Below are positions 22,376 to 34,806 of a stretch of DNA of 64,000 nt, one piece after another. Position numbers and translations under genes: made by a program. How positions within the stretch are numbered: the first letter of the stretch is position 1; each line of letters begins with the position of its first letter. Origin of the DNA: Chara braunii. Its lineage: Eukaryota > Streptophyta > Charophyceae > Charales > Characeae. Under the pieces are notes generated by a model. It ran no database searches, was not told where the DNA came from, and saw only the letters and a program-made list of their open reading frames with translations. The DNA lies in contig BFEA01000111.1 in the NCBI GenBank assembly GCA_003427395.1, positions 1,861,096-1,925,095 of the forward strand, given 5' to 3'.

Positions 22376-24889
22376 TTAGTGATCCAGTCAATCTGCACAC
22401 AATACTGCCTTCCTCCAAACCTCCCCCCCCCAGATGCAACCCATTTCATTCACAATCTGCTTTCANGCCATCAATAAACTGAAACTGAGATTTGTTCATA
22501 NATTCCTTTACCTCAGTCNGACTTATGTTNNGGAAGTCAAACTCAAAATCNAGGTACAGGAGCCACACAATACTTCCAGNCAAACGTAGAGAGGTGTACA
22601 GGTAGGGGTTATAGTTGGGTTTATAAAGGGAGTCAAGGGATCACCACTCAGTTCCCTGCCTCCAGGACTCCACCTGAGTCCCGGCAGAGCTCCCGCAATC
22701 GATGGGGCGACCTCCCACAGAGGCCTTTGCGCGGATTACGGGCCACACGCCCGCCTGCCGCCTTTCTCTCAGAGCTAAAGGACCAGACTTGGAGTAAGAA
22801 GGACAGGAAGAGACGGAGTAAGACTCTCAGACTCAGGAGGGATACACTCAGACTCGCGCGAGAGGGTCTTCGAGCTTTCAGCGCCTGAGGGTCCCGCGAT
22901 AGTGGCCAAGTGTAATAGCTTGGTTGGCTTCTCTAACGACCCCCACCGAGTTGCAGCAACCACCCCCTTCGCCACCACTCCACCGCGCTGCAGTAGCAAC
23001 CTTTCCCCGTGGAATTGAACAACTCTCTCGCACTACAACACCACCCTCCTTTATGAGGCGCATAACCACCCGCACAACAACGGGATACGCAGCTTCCATA
23101 TGCTGCAACAAGTCACCGTTCCTCACAACAAACCCTACGGTACCCCCAACAACTGCAATAACTACACTATCCGTTCCAAATCAGAAACAGAAGCACAACA
23201 AGTCGTCGGCTAGAAACAACAGATTGGTAGCTTCAACAATGGTGCCTAAGAAGCACGGTGTTACGTAGCAGCACAGCCGAGAGTCAGACGGATCCTTCTC
23301 CTCATGAAGCTGCAGCCATGTGGTCCTTAAACGGTCGTGCTCAAAACAAAGCAATGGTCCGGAATTGCTCAGCAATGGCCGCAACAGAAACACAGCCAAA
23401 GCAAGCAGCAGAGCACACAGCAGCTGCTTGCAACCCCACAGCCCGAGAATCGCCCACAAGAGTCGGGCAACTGGTAAGGTCCTGCAGCACACCTCACGAT
23501 CTCAACCAACTCACGGCACTGGCTGCACAGCAATCACCGCCATGTGTAAAGACCATACTCCAGCCTCGCTCACAAACCCCAAGCTGCCCTGAGCCTTACC
23601 CCTTTCTTGCTGCCTCACGCACTGCAGTCGTTAGAATGGGCAGCCCACCGGTCGACCAAGCAAGCCTCCAACCCCATGGCTAGCCTCACGTTACTCCCAT
23701 TGGCAGGTTACGCAAGCCGAAATGAGTACTCTGCTAGATCACGGAAAGACACTCCTTAGTAATCCAACCTCCCTCTCGATACAGTTGTGTCGTCCCTACA
23801 CAAGCTAGAGTGAACTTTCCGCTACCCCACGGAGAAACGCGCCGTTCTGCAGCCGTCCGCACAAAAAGGCAGGAAGGTGCCGGTTCCACCAATAGGATGA
23901 GCGGCACATCGGCCTAGTGTTGAGCCTCCAACCCCGCGGCTCACTCCTCCCCGCCACTTTCTTCGTTCGGAGGAGCATCACACGGGCCAAAAGGTAAGTT
24001 GCCCATCCCTCAGTTCGCTCCCTGTTACTTGCTCAATAAAATAAGCAAAATTACATGAATTTTCCGCTAGAACACGGAAAGATACAAATTCGACGATTTC
24101 CTTCCTCCCAGCGCAGCTCCTAACGCCCATACTGCCTAATCTAAGCCCCAACCCACGATTCTGACTCCCTCATTAGTTTCCTTCACCCTCAAAGCCTCTA
24201 GAATGCCCTTCCCCTTTTTTGATTTCCTCAAAGATCGGGTGAGTATCGTGTTACACAACCCCTCCCCGTTTCTTAACACCTCCGCGCAACCTATAAGTCA
24301 CACTGCGCAAAAACTACTATTTTACTGCTAATCCTGACCACCCCAATGGATTCGCCCTGACCCAGAGCTTCTTTCTCCGCCCGAGTTCACAGAGAATCGA
24401 GTAATAATCTCGATTTCTCATCTCCTCTACCTTAGTTTCCACCATAGCCTGGCGCACCAGTTTTCTCTACTAGCTCTATATCTGCTAGCCTATCGCCCAA
24501 ACTAACCTCACTAATAAACTCGCTATGGCCGAATATGCTAGGAACAAGCCCTTATCCGCCCGTTTTCGTCGAGAAACGGGAGTAAACCCATCTTTCCTCC
24601 GGCCATAGCTCACTGCTCCTCTGCAGCTACGTCCCTCACTTCCGTGCACGTACCCAGCATGCTTTCCCGTTCCGGCTCACTCTTCCCTCTCTGCAACATT
24701 GCGGTCAACCGATACTCTAACGCACTAACGTGCACTCCGACCGGCTATACGAAGACCCGACCGTGGAAAAAGGGAAGTCGAACGAACAAACCAAAAAAAA
24801 GGAACTGCCTCGCTCGCTTTATACGAACCCGCTTTCCCCTAGAGCCACGCTAGTCTACTCTATATCGCTCCAATTTTAACCGATGTTCC

Positions 24890-25410
24890 GAGGACTGAAT
24901 CGGGGCCGCGCCCCACAACATCTCCAAGTCGCCCAGCCTTTTTTCCCTTCTGTATGCCCCTGGTCCGTCTTACGCTCGGGTTCACCCCCGGATTTTGCCT
25001 ACAGCACCCCTTGCCTACCGCCCCGTGCACGCGTCCGTCCCTGTTTCCTGTCCGGGTACATCCACGAGTTCTCGCGCGCCAGCCCCATACAATGGTCATG
25101 CAAATCCCCTACGCATCGACCCGATCCCCGACAAATCTTCCCAAAAAAATATGTGGGCAGCGACCCACCCATTCTTCCCTCTGACATGCACCTGACCCGG
25201 CTTACAGCCGGGTTCACCCCCTCCCGTTTCACACTCCTTAGCCTTCACACAATCGTTATACAATTCTCGTCGATCCAATCTTGGCCGAAGCCGCGGGGAC
25301 TTTCACCGTGGCAGGTACCCCGCAACATCTCCAAAGGCCATCCGGCCTTCTCCCCTCACTCTCCCGGCCGCGCACCTAGCCCGGCTCACGTCCGGGTCCA
25401 TTTTCGGACT
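24890..25410. repeat. Sub-repeats with CCGGG hairpins in the outer part of LTR B
   Basis: Three or so diverged units of about 180-240 bp share ACATCTCCAA and a hairpin such as CCCGGCTTACAGCCGGG (near 25196) or the variant near 25380. LTR C has the same units at about 44990-45505. On the minus strand this is the 5' part of the LTR, where U3 promoter or enhancer repeats would lie. Confidence 0.5.
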
Positions 25411-26387
25411 CTTTGTACATCATCCTTACGTAAGGGCCATGCGAACCTCTCCAATATCCTCCCCATCCTAACGGTCGTCCCGAAGGACCCACGCGCGATG
25501 GCCTCCCACAACACCTCCGAGGGGCCGCGCGACCCTCCCCGGCTCGTCACCGGCCCGTACTTCGGCAGCTCGTGGGTGCGCTCGCTGTAACAGTCGATGG
25601 CCCAGGCCATCGGTCCAAGCAAAGGCAGCACCGGCCAACCTCCGGTATCCACTAAGGCACAGTAGAATCGAGACGAAAACCCAAAGATTTAGAATAAGCA
25701 AAAAAGCAGACGGGAAGGGGCACGGGTCCCTCCAAAAAAAATCCTTCGACCCTGCAGGGCGGGCCCGCGATCGGATCTCCTTAGCAAAACTACAAGGGAT
25801 AGTCCCGCAGGACCCTCAACCCCTCATTTCCTCTGCTACTCGATCGCTCCCGCGTCGCCGTTTGCTGGCCTCGAACCTCACACCTCCACCCCACGGACCC
25901 GACACCGTAACCAATAGGGCTAAGCCCAAGCCTAAGACCATCGGACGCAGTTTCCCACATAAAGTGATACCGCACGACGCTTCGGGCCAGGACACCGCCC
26001 CGGCCACTCTTTCAGCCCATATTTGCACGCACCGCCCCCAGGTGTCCGCATCGGCCTACCATCCTGTGGCATTGCCACCCCACGCACCAGCCTGAGCGCC
26101 ACCACTGGTCGCACGTGCGAATCAAAGTGAGCTATCGCCCCCTAATCAAACCAGTCACCAGTCCGGGTCGGTCGGCTACCCCGGCCGCCCACTCAATCAG
26201 AAACATCACACGCGCGCCTTAAAATTGCGCGCCCACGTACTCCCTACAGGGACAAGGCAGACCTTTGCCTATGTGCGGGCGACCCTCGCATTTTCCCGCA
26301 CGGGCACTCAGAATCCAGGTTAACCGAGTCTTTCTGTCGCTTGCAAGAACCAGGGCGGATACCCTTGTAAGGGTATTCGCGCCGACA

Positions 26388-28430
26388 ACTTACCAGACCA
26401 TATTAAGCGACGTCCCCGTCGCTTCGCCAAATCAGAAAGCTATAAATCCATTCACACTCCAAATGCTGACGAGGTTAGAACCAATCCGATTAGCCGACAG
26501 ACTCAGGGTTGAGGCCTCCATCAAAACGTGCCAACACAACTATATGCTGTCAGGGTTTCAACCTGGGTCTCCATTGTCCTGACAACAGGACGCCGGTGTA
26601 TTGCGCATCAATACTACAGCATAAGTTCTAAAGGCCCTCAAACCATCCTCTTCCCCTTCCGTCCTAGACAACCGCCGGCCTCTCGTTGGGTGTCCCAGTT
26701 AGCCTCCTTCTCGTAGACAGAGCCATAACTAGGGACGCGGGCTTTGAATGGGCTCTGTGAAGGCACTCTTGCCTTCTTTCAACAATTTTCTCACCATCAA
26801 CCAAAATACATACATATAGTTTATAGCCTCTCTCGGCCTTTTCTGCAGTCTGGTACAGAAACGCCAGGTCTCTATCTGAGCCCACCATAGCCTGGTTGAT
26901 CGGGCCAGGTCCACGGCCCACCGCGTTGTTACCTTAGCGGCGGTATCCTCCCGTTGGTTATACAACGATAGGCGTTTTTCCTGACAATCAGTCAGTCAGG
27001 ATTCTCCAAAAGACCCGACTTCTACCCAGCGGAGTAATTTCTCTGGGGCGGGCAACTCCCCTTAAACTCTTACTTCGCAGGCCCGCAGCCAGGTTGTGCC
27101 GGCTAGCAGCCCTCCACTAGGGGTTGCGCCCAGGTGGCACTAAACTTTACCGTTACCTTGGTATTCCTCTAAACATGTCTAAGAATTAGCACAGGTGGTC
27201 GGGCGGGGCATCACAAACAATTCACAGGCCGCTGCGGGACTACGCAGGGGTCTGAAGGCATTTACCGGCCCTCCTATAATAGGCACCGCATCCTTCGCTC
27301 AATCACAAACAGTCTCCCCGCCGGATCCGCAAGGCCGCGACTCCTGACTTGATCAGAGCCAGCAGTCGCCCATCCTGAGGCATCTCTCGCCCCTTTCAAA
27401 CATAACAAACAAACATGGTTCCCTCTCGTCAGGCTTTACCAACACAAACAATGCTTTCCATACCATTCAATTTTTACCCACCCTTACTTGGTAAAGGGTG
27501 CCTCTCACAAAAGATTTCACAGCCATCCTTTCTCTGTATGGGAAGACTCTTCGCACGACATCTTTTAAACCCATGAAGGGGTCTCGATAACAATGCAATT
27601 CCCACCTTTTAGAACCATGAAGGGGTCTCAACTACCAAACAACTCAAACTGAGGGACCCCCTTCTGGGTCCCTGTACAACTTAGGCAACGGTGTTTCGTC
27701 AATCCCGTAGGATTCTCACGGTTTTTCACAAACAGGCTGCACTTCCCCTCCTTATACTCCACCCTCTCGTCCGCTTGCAACAGACCGCACGAGTATACCG
27801 GAGGGTAGACAGCTTTAAAATTTACACAATCATGCCCATGAGATATATCTTGTACATCTCTCACACAAAGCCAATCATACATCAGGATAAAATCACACAT
27901 GTGAGAGTGATCGTGGTCGTCACAAAACAAGTCCCATAAAATCTCAACTCATGATACACTCAGGGAGTAGAATGCCTCCCTCAAGACTCAAATACAAACA
28001 CTCAACTCAAACTCTGTCCATCTGAGCATGGCTCCCGACCCCACTGTACACCCGCGGAACACGCTCGGGGACACAACATCTACTCAAAACCTAACGGGTG
28101 CCTAACCCTCTGTCTCACCTAACTCGGGAAAACTCATACCCAAGTCTCTCTCAAACTCAAGTAGTCTCTGTACTGCGAAATCAAAAGTGGACTGAATAGC
28201 CCCATGTGTCCTACAACCAACCCTCATGCCCTAAGCCATAGCCTACGAAAGAAAAACTCAAAGAAACCTTAATCAGCTATATGTGTACAAGCAGGCAGGG
28301 ACTCATCCTACCACCTCTAACGTATGCACACATCTAGGGCCCCCTCAGCCAACTTAAACATATGTACACCTCCAACCCGCCCCCGTGTGTGCCAATCACC
28401 CTGTCCCTACTGACACATAGACAGACCAGG
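26388..28430 (-). other. 3' noncoding region of element 2
   Basis: It lies between the end of the post-integrase ORF and the 3' LTR, and 26945-28430 is homologous to 1-1700. No purine-rich polypurine tract is visible next to the LTR end; the adjoining minus-strand bases are GGTCTGGTAAGT. A perfect 7-bp-arm hairpin (AAGCGAC/GTCGCTT) lies at 26405-26424. No gene is seen. Confidence 0.55.
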
Positions 28431-28432
28431 CC

Positions 28433-31120
28433 TTACTTACACAATTCCTCCTGGTTCTGCATATACAACTGAGCCCTGCCCCCATCTGGAGCTCGCTCTA
28501 CTATCCTGCCCTGCCTGTCATAGAACTTGCCGTTGAACTCCGCAACTCGCCCCTCGGCCTTGTCCTCGAGGAGTTCTGGGCAGTCCACGGCTCTTTGCCC
28601 TTCCTCCTTGCACCAAAAACAGGAGGTATCGTGCCACCTGGCAGTCTTCTTCTTTCTCCCCTGCGAACTCGATGCTGAAGGCGTCCCCGTGTTCTCAGTA
28701 GTCACCTCATGACACGAGGACAATCCCATATGACCCTGAGGTCCGGGCTCCATAGCCTCAGCACCCTCACCCCCTCGTGCGGTTGTGCTCACTAGCCTGC
28801 AGTCTGGCATATCCAACTTTTGGGGGCCCTCCTCATGAGGCCCCTCTGTCACCACCACCTCATCCCCATATGCTCCTGACGGCTGAGAGCCCCCCATGGC
28901 GGTGGGCTCACTCATGACCTCCTGCTGTTGCTCCTGCCGCGAATCAGGCCCTCCTGAGTCCGTTTCCGTGGCCCAGGAGCCCAGCTCCGCCCTCAACTCT
29001 CCCAACCTCGGGGCAAGCTCTGGAGCGCCAAGTCTCTGAGGCCTCTCCTGTGGAGTGCCTATCCCCATGGCTGCTGCCAGCTCATGCAAACGCGAACCTC
29101 TCCTTTCCGTGGATAAAGCCATAAGCGACTCCTGCGCGCCACCCTCCTCCTCAACTGCATCCAAGGACACCTCCTCCATTGGCTCGGCCTGTCGAGGGGC
29201 CTCCACTGCCACTCCCTGACTCGGCGAAGCCTGCATCCCTCGGCCCTGGCTGTCGGTACCGGCTCGCCCTGCCTGGCTAGCCTCCCAGGCTGCCGAGAGC
29301 CTATCCACAGCGGTCGTCATCTCCCCAAATCTCCTCTCCCACTCAACCTCTTTGGCCTGGCTCCTCGCCCTCTCCTCGGCAAGCTGAGTAGTTAGGTGCT
29401 CCACCTTCAACTCTCTGACCCTGAGCTCATTGCTGAGTAGATTATACCACTAAAAGGATGTAAATGCCGTCTCGCATACCCTCCGATCCATGTGCTCAAT
29501 CGCCTGCCTGGTCACGAACAACCCCAAGTCCCCCATCTCTCTCAGCTCACCCGCCCCCTCGTTCGCCTGTCCCGTCTCTCGTGATCTTTGGCGGGCTGTA
29601 TCCCTCTGGCTCTCATACCTGGCCCACAATTCGTTGATCCTCTGCTCACTCGTCTTGGGCTCGACCGACGATGTCGGCTCTATTCCTGTTGCCTCCATCT
29701 CAGCTTGCCTCGCGTGTATCTCATCCAGACGGACCCGTACCCGGGCGGACTTCTCTTCGCGGGTCTCTCTTGGGGTTCTTCTCACCCGCGGCCCCTGGCC
29801 TTCCGGAGTCAACGCCTCAGCCCCCATCCCCTCACTCGTGCATGGCACTGCTGGCGGTAACTCCGCTGGAAGAGGCTCCTTGATAACTGGGCTCTTGGTC
29901 ACGTGCGTGGCCGATGGCAAGTCAAGGGGCGCCTCAACCCTCGCTCTCTCATGCGCTCCCTGACCCTCTGCCTCTGCCCCCTGCTCAGGCATAGCGGCGG
30001 CCTCAGGGGGAGACTCCGGAATCTCCTCGTTGCCCGGCTCAAGAATCCCCTCTGGCCATGGATGTTGTACTGGCTCTAGAACTGGGAAGCATGGCGGGGT
30101 ATCGTCTCCAACCGTGATCACCTCTCCGCCTTGAGGCTGTACACGATCCGGTTGCTCAGCTGCCATGTCAGGATCCTGAGGCTCCTCTCGGTCTCGCATG
30201 CCCGTCTCCGTCCCGGGGTCCAAAGGCTCCTCCAACGGTACGTAGCATGTCGGCTCAACTTAATCATCCCCCAATCGTGAGGCCTCCCATTGAGATGCAT
30301 CAAGATGAGTCGCTAAGCTTCGGAATGGCGTCTCTCTCGGTATGTCCAGCTCTTGCGCTGATGGCAACGGTGAGGGTGATCTCAGCTCCTCGCTCGTAAT
30401 CCGCCGAAACTCAACCGCCCGGAGGCCACAAGCAGGGAACGACTCCTCTGCCAGTGCGGGCCCTGCGGGCTCATCCTCCCGCTGTGTTGGGGCCCTCCTC
30501 CTCTCCCTGGCCAGCCCCACCTCTCTCGGTGCCGGTTTCCTTGGCCTCTTGCCTTACCGTCGTCTCTCGACCCTGGGCTCGGGCCTCTCATGTTGTGGTC
30601 GTCCGAATGCCCTCCTGAGCTGGGCCTGGCAGTCCTCCCAATCTCGAGCCCGCTCCCGAATCTGTTTGGCCACCGGCCTCTCTGCCCCCCTCGTCCAGAT
30701 AAGTAGGGCCTGCATCCACTACTCCCCCGCAATCACCTGACTCAACATGTAGTGCTCATATGCGGGAATGAACTTCTCCACGTTCCCCTTCTCCAATCGA
30801 ATGGGCATGCCATCGCGCCCTCTAGAAGAAGCTCTCAACCTCTGCATCCCGGCCTCCACATCCGGCCAAGTCAGGGCGTCCTCTCATATCTGAGCGACAG
30901 GCTCCTCAAACCGCCCTATACCCCTCAAATGGTCGATCCTCTCCGCCTTTGACCCCCCTCTCTGTGCCGCATGATCCCGATATACGTCCAGGAAAAACTC
31001 TATGTTATCATCGTTGAACTCAGGCGTAGGCTCCCTCCTAGGCGGCTCGTGCTGCTCGCCTCTCCCCGCTGCTCCCTGGGGCCCCTGTCGTGGCCGTGTG
31101 TCCCTCCCGCCCCTCTGCAT
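28433..31120 (-). pseudogene. Post-integrase ORF of element 2: second Gag-like protein, interrupted by stops
   Basis: It is the same protein as 1701-4478, in one frame from ATG 31120 to 28433. In-frame stops fall near 30886 (TGA), 30722 (TAG), 30555 (TAA), 30256 (TAA) and 29450 (TAG), none at the positions of the element 1 stops, so decay was independent. It keeps FNDDNIEFFLDVY near the N-terminus, a charged coiled-coil region (about 29250-29700), and a C-terminal motif CFWCKEEGQRAVDC in which Gln replaces the knuckle His. About 45 residues follow the knuckle (GKFYDRQGRI onward). Role unknown; a second RNA-binding or structural Gag is my best guess. Confidence 0.6.
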
Positions 31121-31142
31121 GACTGCCTTCGAAAAGTCAGAC

Positions 31143-31172
31143 CTGCACAACAGGCGAGAGACAGCAACAGGC
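31143..31172 (-). promoter_or_regulatory. Candidate 3' splice site before the post-integrase ORF (element 2)
   Basis: On the minus strand CTGTCTCTCGCCTGTTGTGCAG ends at 31143, 23 nt before ATG 31120, with a CTGAC branch-point-like sequence upstream. It matches the element 1 site, including the bases after CAG. Confidence 0.4.
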
Positions 31173-31324
31173 ACACAGCAGGGTCAGCAACTGAGCCCAT
31201 TGGCTTGGGGAAATCTCACATACACCCCACACTCATCCACCCCAGTCTCTCACCTATCTAATCACCTGACATGGGTAATACCTAGGCAAGGCTCTATTCC
31301 TAACGAGATCTCAAGGTGCCTTAC

Positions 31325-32802
31325 CTATTCCCTGGCCACAAACTTCTTTAGCCTCGTCCCCGACACCCATTCCTGCCACCCGGTCCCATCCAGCTCTTCA
31401 ATTTGGTAGGCCCCAAACTCACCACATCGCACGATCCTATAGGGCCCCAGCCACCGCTTATCTAGCTTCCTTGACCATTGTTTTTCCAACAAGGAGTCAT
31501 ACAGCAGCTCCGCATCCCCAACTTTCAGCGGATCCTTCCTTATCCGGGCCATCTGGTCCCATCTCGTCTTGTCTTCCATGCGGCTTCTCTCTACCTGACC
31601 AGCGGCCTCTCGTAACCTTTTCTCAACGGCCCCCACCTGCCGCGCTCGTATATCGAGCAGTTCTTCAAAAGACAGGTTCACTTCCAGGTCCTCCACGTCT
31701 TCATGAAACTTTCTATGGGAAAGGTGGCGTGTGTGGCTGGCGCATACTTGGTGGTCCTTTTCACTATAACATTTTCCACAAAGAAAGTTGCTCTCATGAC
31801 CTTCGGCCACTGGTTAGGCTTCCCCTCAGTCCATTTGGCCAAGAGATTTGTGATGGTACTATGCCCCCTCTCCACCAGTGCATTGGCCTGGGGGTGCGCG
31901 GCAGTAATACAATTTGCCACCACGCCATACCCTGCAAGCAAGGTCCGCACCTCGTTACAGGTGAATTTCGACCCCCGGTCCATCACAAATTCTCTAACAA
32001 ATGGATAGCGCAGGTAGTACTCTTCGATGCACCTTGCTAAAACTGGGCCAGTCTTTGTGCGAATAGCCCGACCATCCACGAACCCGGTAAGGTTGTCCCG
32101 TGCATCGAAGATATAATTACTTCCATCCTCCCCGAGTGGCATGAACAACAAGTCCAGGTGTACGACTGCACCTACTTCTCTTTCCAGCCTGGGGTGCAGA
32201 GGCTCCCCAGGCCTTTGCGCTGACCTGTGTTGGCAAGGTAAACAGGATTGGCAGTACTTAATGTCCATAGTCAGCATTCCATCCCAATGGTATAACTCAC
32301 TTATCTTTGCGCACGTGGCACTAACGCCTCGGTGCCCGCCTGCTATATCATCGTGTAAGGCGATTATGACATCGATCAGTCGGTTCCTCCCACATACGAT
32401 CCTCTTGGGGTTCCCGACCTGTCGTTTTATAAACAGATGGCCATCTCTCACTACGTAGAGATGCCTCATCTTCTGGGCTTTAGCACTTGCGTCCCTATCC
32501 CTTATCTCGCACGACAGGAGTAACCCCAACTCCCGATAGATCCCGTCATACTTTTCTGCGCGGAAGGCCTCTCTGATTTCTCCCTCTTCGAACTCGTCGT
32601 CCTGGCTCTCAGGAATAAGAAGTTCGCCTTCCTCGGAACCGGCTGAGCTCCTCTGGTTAAAATTCCCCTGCAGGAGCGTGTTAGTGAGCAAGTACATCCC
32701 TCCCATTAGTTGCTCATGCTTCTCTTCCTGGGTTGGGCCTTCCTCTATCGTCCTCACCTCCTCCGCCAGACTATGTGTCCCTGCCAATGCCAACGTCATC
32801 AT
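31325..32802 (-). pseudogene. pol: Integrase of element 2, one frameshift near the end
   Basis: The long fragment (32802-31678) holds the HHCC zinc site (HDDIAGGHRGV and CQSCLPCQ) and an unbroken catalytic core with Asp in HLDLLF, Asp in VMDRGSKF and Glu in ALVERGH. A frameshift near 31700-31800 puts the C-terminal part in the frame 31810-31325, which has the GPY/F-like module (GPYRIVRCGEFGAYQIEELDG) and ends LKKFVARE. It is the best preserved integrase in the window. Confidence 0.88.
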
Positions 32803-33049
32803 CCAGCCAACATCCCTACTCCCCCACGGATCTTCTTCCTAGAAGGGCTTGAGGACCAACTCCTTCTTTCGCTCGTACCCCCTTGGTGCTAGCCATATAG
32901 GATGCATGACGCAGCTAGGCACCCTCAACGACCACTCATTTATATGGAGGCGGACATCCTCCTCCTTGTCCAAGAACCCGTCAACGGGTGGGGTATCCTC
33001 AATCGACTCCTGACTCGCCCCATCCAAGTTGATACGGCTCAGCCCATCC

Positions 33050-33335
33050 GCCCTGCTCTTGTCCCCGGGAATCCTCTCCAACTCAAAGTTAAACATCCAA
33101 ATGTAAGTTAACCACCTTGCGATGGTTGGGTCAGATGGAGTATAACTTTTCAGGGAACACGCAAGCGCAGTAGCTGTCTCTTATACACATCTAGATGTGT
33201 ATAAGAGACAGGCCCTGCTCTTGTCCCCGGGAATCCTCTCCAACTCAAAGTTAAACATCCAAATGTAAGTTAACCACCTTGCGATGGTTGGGTCAGATGG
33301 AGTATAACTTTTCAGGGAACACGCAAGCGCAGTAG
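33050..33335. repeat. 124-bp direct duplication around the adapter (artefact)
   Basis: 33050-33173 and 33212-33335 are identical and separated only by the Tn5 mosaic-end junction. A mate-pair junction read through by the assembler explains both the adapter and the duplicate. Confidence 0.9.
33174..33211. other. Tn5 mosaic-end (Nextera mate-pair) junction adapter
   Basis: Positions 33174-33192 read CTGTCTCTTATACACATCT and 33193-33211 are its exact reverse complement. These are two head-to-head 19-bp Tn5 mosaic ends, the standard mate-pair circularisation junction, so this is not genomic. Confidence 0.98.
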
Positions 33336-34806
33336 GGTCCACCCTCAAAATGAGCCTTCTGCCGAAGATATAATTCCGGAAGGTCCTTAGGCAATGGAGC
33401 ACCGCCAACGTCCCTTTCTTGAACTGCGAGTAGTTCCTCTCAGTCATATTGAGAGTACGACTTTCAAACCTTAGCGGCCTCTCCTTTCCATCTGCATCTG
33501 TCTGGATCAGGACCCCCCCTAAGGCAGTTGGTTCGGCATCTGTCTCGACAACGAATGGCCTTTCCTCTGTGGCCTCATAATTTGGCGCTCCCAGCACTAA
33601 GCCTCCTTCCTTGAACTCTCCCTTCATCCTTTCCACCGCCTCTTCCTGGTCGTCGCCCCAGACCCATTCCTGATCCTGATGCACAATCTTCCTTAAATGC
33701 CTTGTCTTGGTGGCGAAGTCCTTCACAAAACTCCTCCAAAACCCACAGGTCCCAAGGAAGCTCCTCACGTCCGTTATTGACTGGAAGGGGACTGGCCACT
33801 CTAGGATCTTATCCGTTTTCTTCACATCTGGCCTCCGTCCCTTCTCTTTGTAGACAGAGCCCAGAATCGTGGCCTCCCTCATACAATGCTTCGACTTGGG
33901 GTCGCTCGCCGTCAGGTTATATTGTTCCAACAGACCTAGAACCTGATCGATATCCTGGATGTGCTTCTAGACGAACCGCCTCACTCTTGGCACCACTTCG
34001 TCTTCCTCCTTCTCCTTTGGACCCTTGACCGCCAAATCGTCAATGTAGGGCTGAGTGATATTGGACTAACCGTCTCCATGGCCCTAATCATGTGCCTTTG
34101 CACCATTGCCACCGCATTAGTCCATCCCTGAAGGGCCACATTCATATGCATCAGCCCCCTTGGCGTATGCATTGCCGTCACCGGCCTATCCGGCGGGTAT
34201 ACAGGAAATTGGTCATACCCAAGTAAAGGTCTATAAGCGAGATTATAGGCCTTCCTGCGCATGACTCTGACAGGGCGTCCGCGTTCGGCAATCCTCCCGC
34301 GTCCCGCACCGTCACCTCATTCAAACGTTGCAGATCCTGCACCCACTGTAGCGTCCCGTTCGGCTTGATAAAGCAAAACCAAGGGGAGGCATACGGTCAA
34401 CTGGAGTAGTCTGCCACGTACGTCTGCATTATCCCGTCCAGGTAGTCCACCACCTTCTTCTCCTCATCCGGATTCAGATATCGCGCGCCCCTCAGGTTCC
34501 ACGGCTCGTGTAGGACAGTATGGATTCGTATCATTAGGATCTTATCCACGTCCAACCTCCCACGCTCGTCATCATTAAACGCATACGCGCAATGCCTCCT
34601 CTTCATGGTCTCCACCATCAAGGCCCTCTCCTGGGGCGAAAGGAAACCAGGCTCGCCAATTATCAGCCCCTCCTCATTCTCGTTATTGATGCGGCATGAC
34701 CCTGCCTGCGCGCGCTCCCGCATACGCCTTATCAGCCCTCGCTCCCGCTCATAATAGGCTTCCTCATCCTCCGTGACAAGCACGGGGACTGGACGACACT
34801 TCCTAT

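Larger units (their letters stand above)
18754..26387 (-). repeat. LTR B: 3' LTR of element 2, left end missing
   Basis: The right edge ends in GCCGACA at 26387, the same terminus as LTR A, and sequence similarity stops there. The left edge begins inside the LTR: 18757 matches 38849 of LTR C, whereas C starts at 38428, so about 421 bp are missing at the junction with element 1. Against C the offset is 20092 over many kilobases. Confidence 0.8.

Noticed and set aside
23258-23683. 141-codon ORF in LTR B with a counterpart in LTR C
   Set aside because: Composition-driven with no motif. The copies differ by amino-acid changes without a sign of constraint.
26405-26424. Terminator hairpin
   Set aside because: It is a short perfect hairpin without a T run, in a eukaryotic context where such terminators do not apply.
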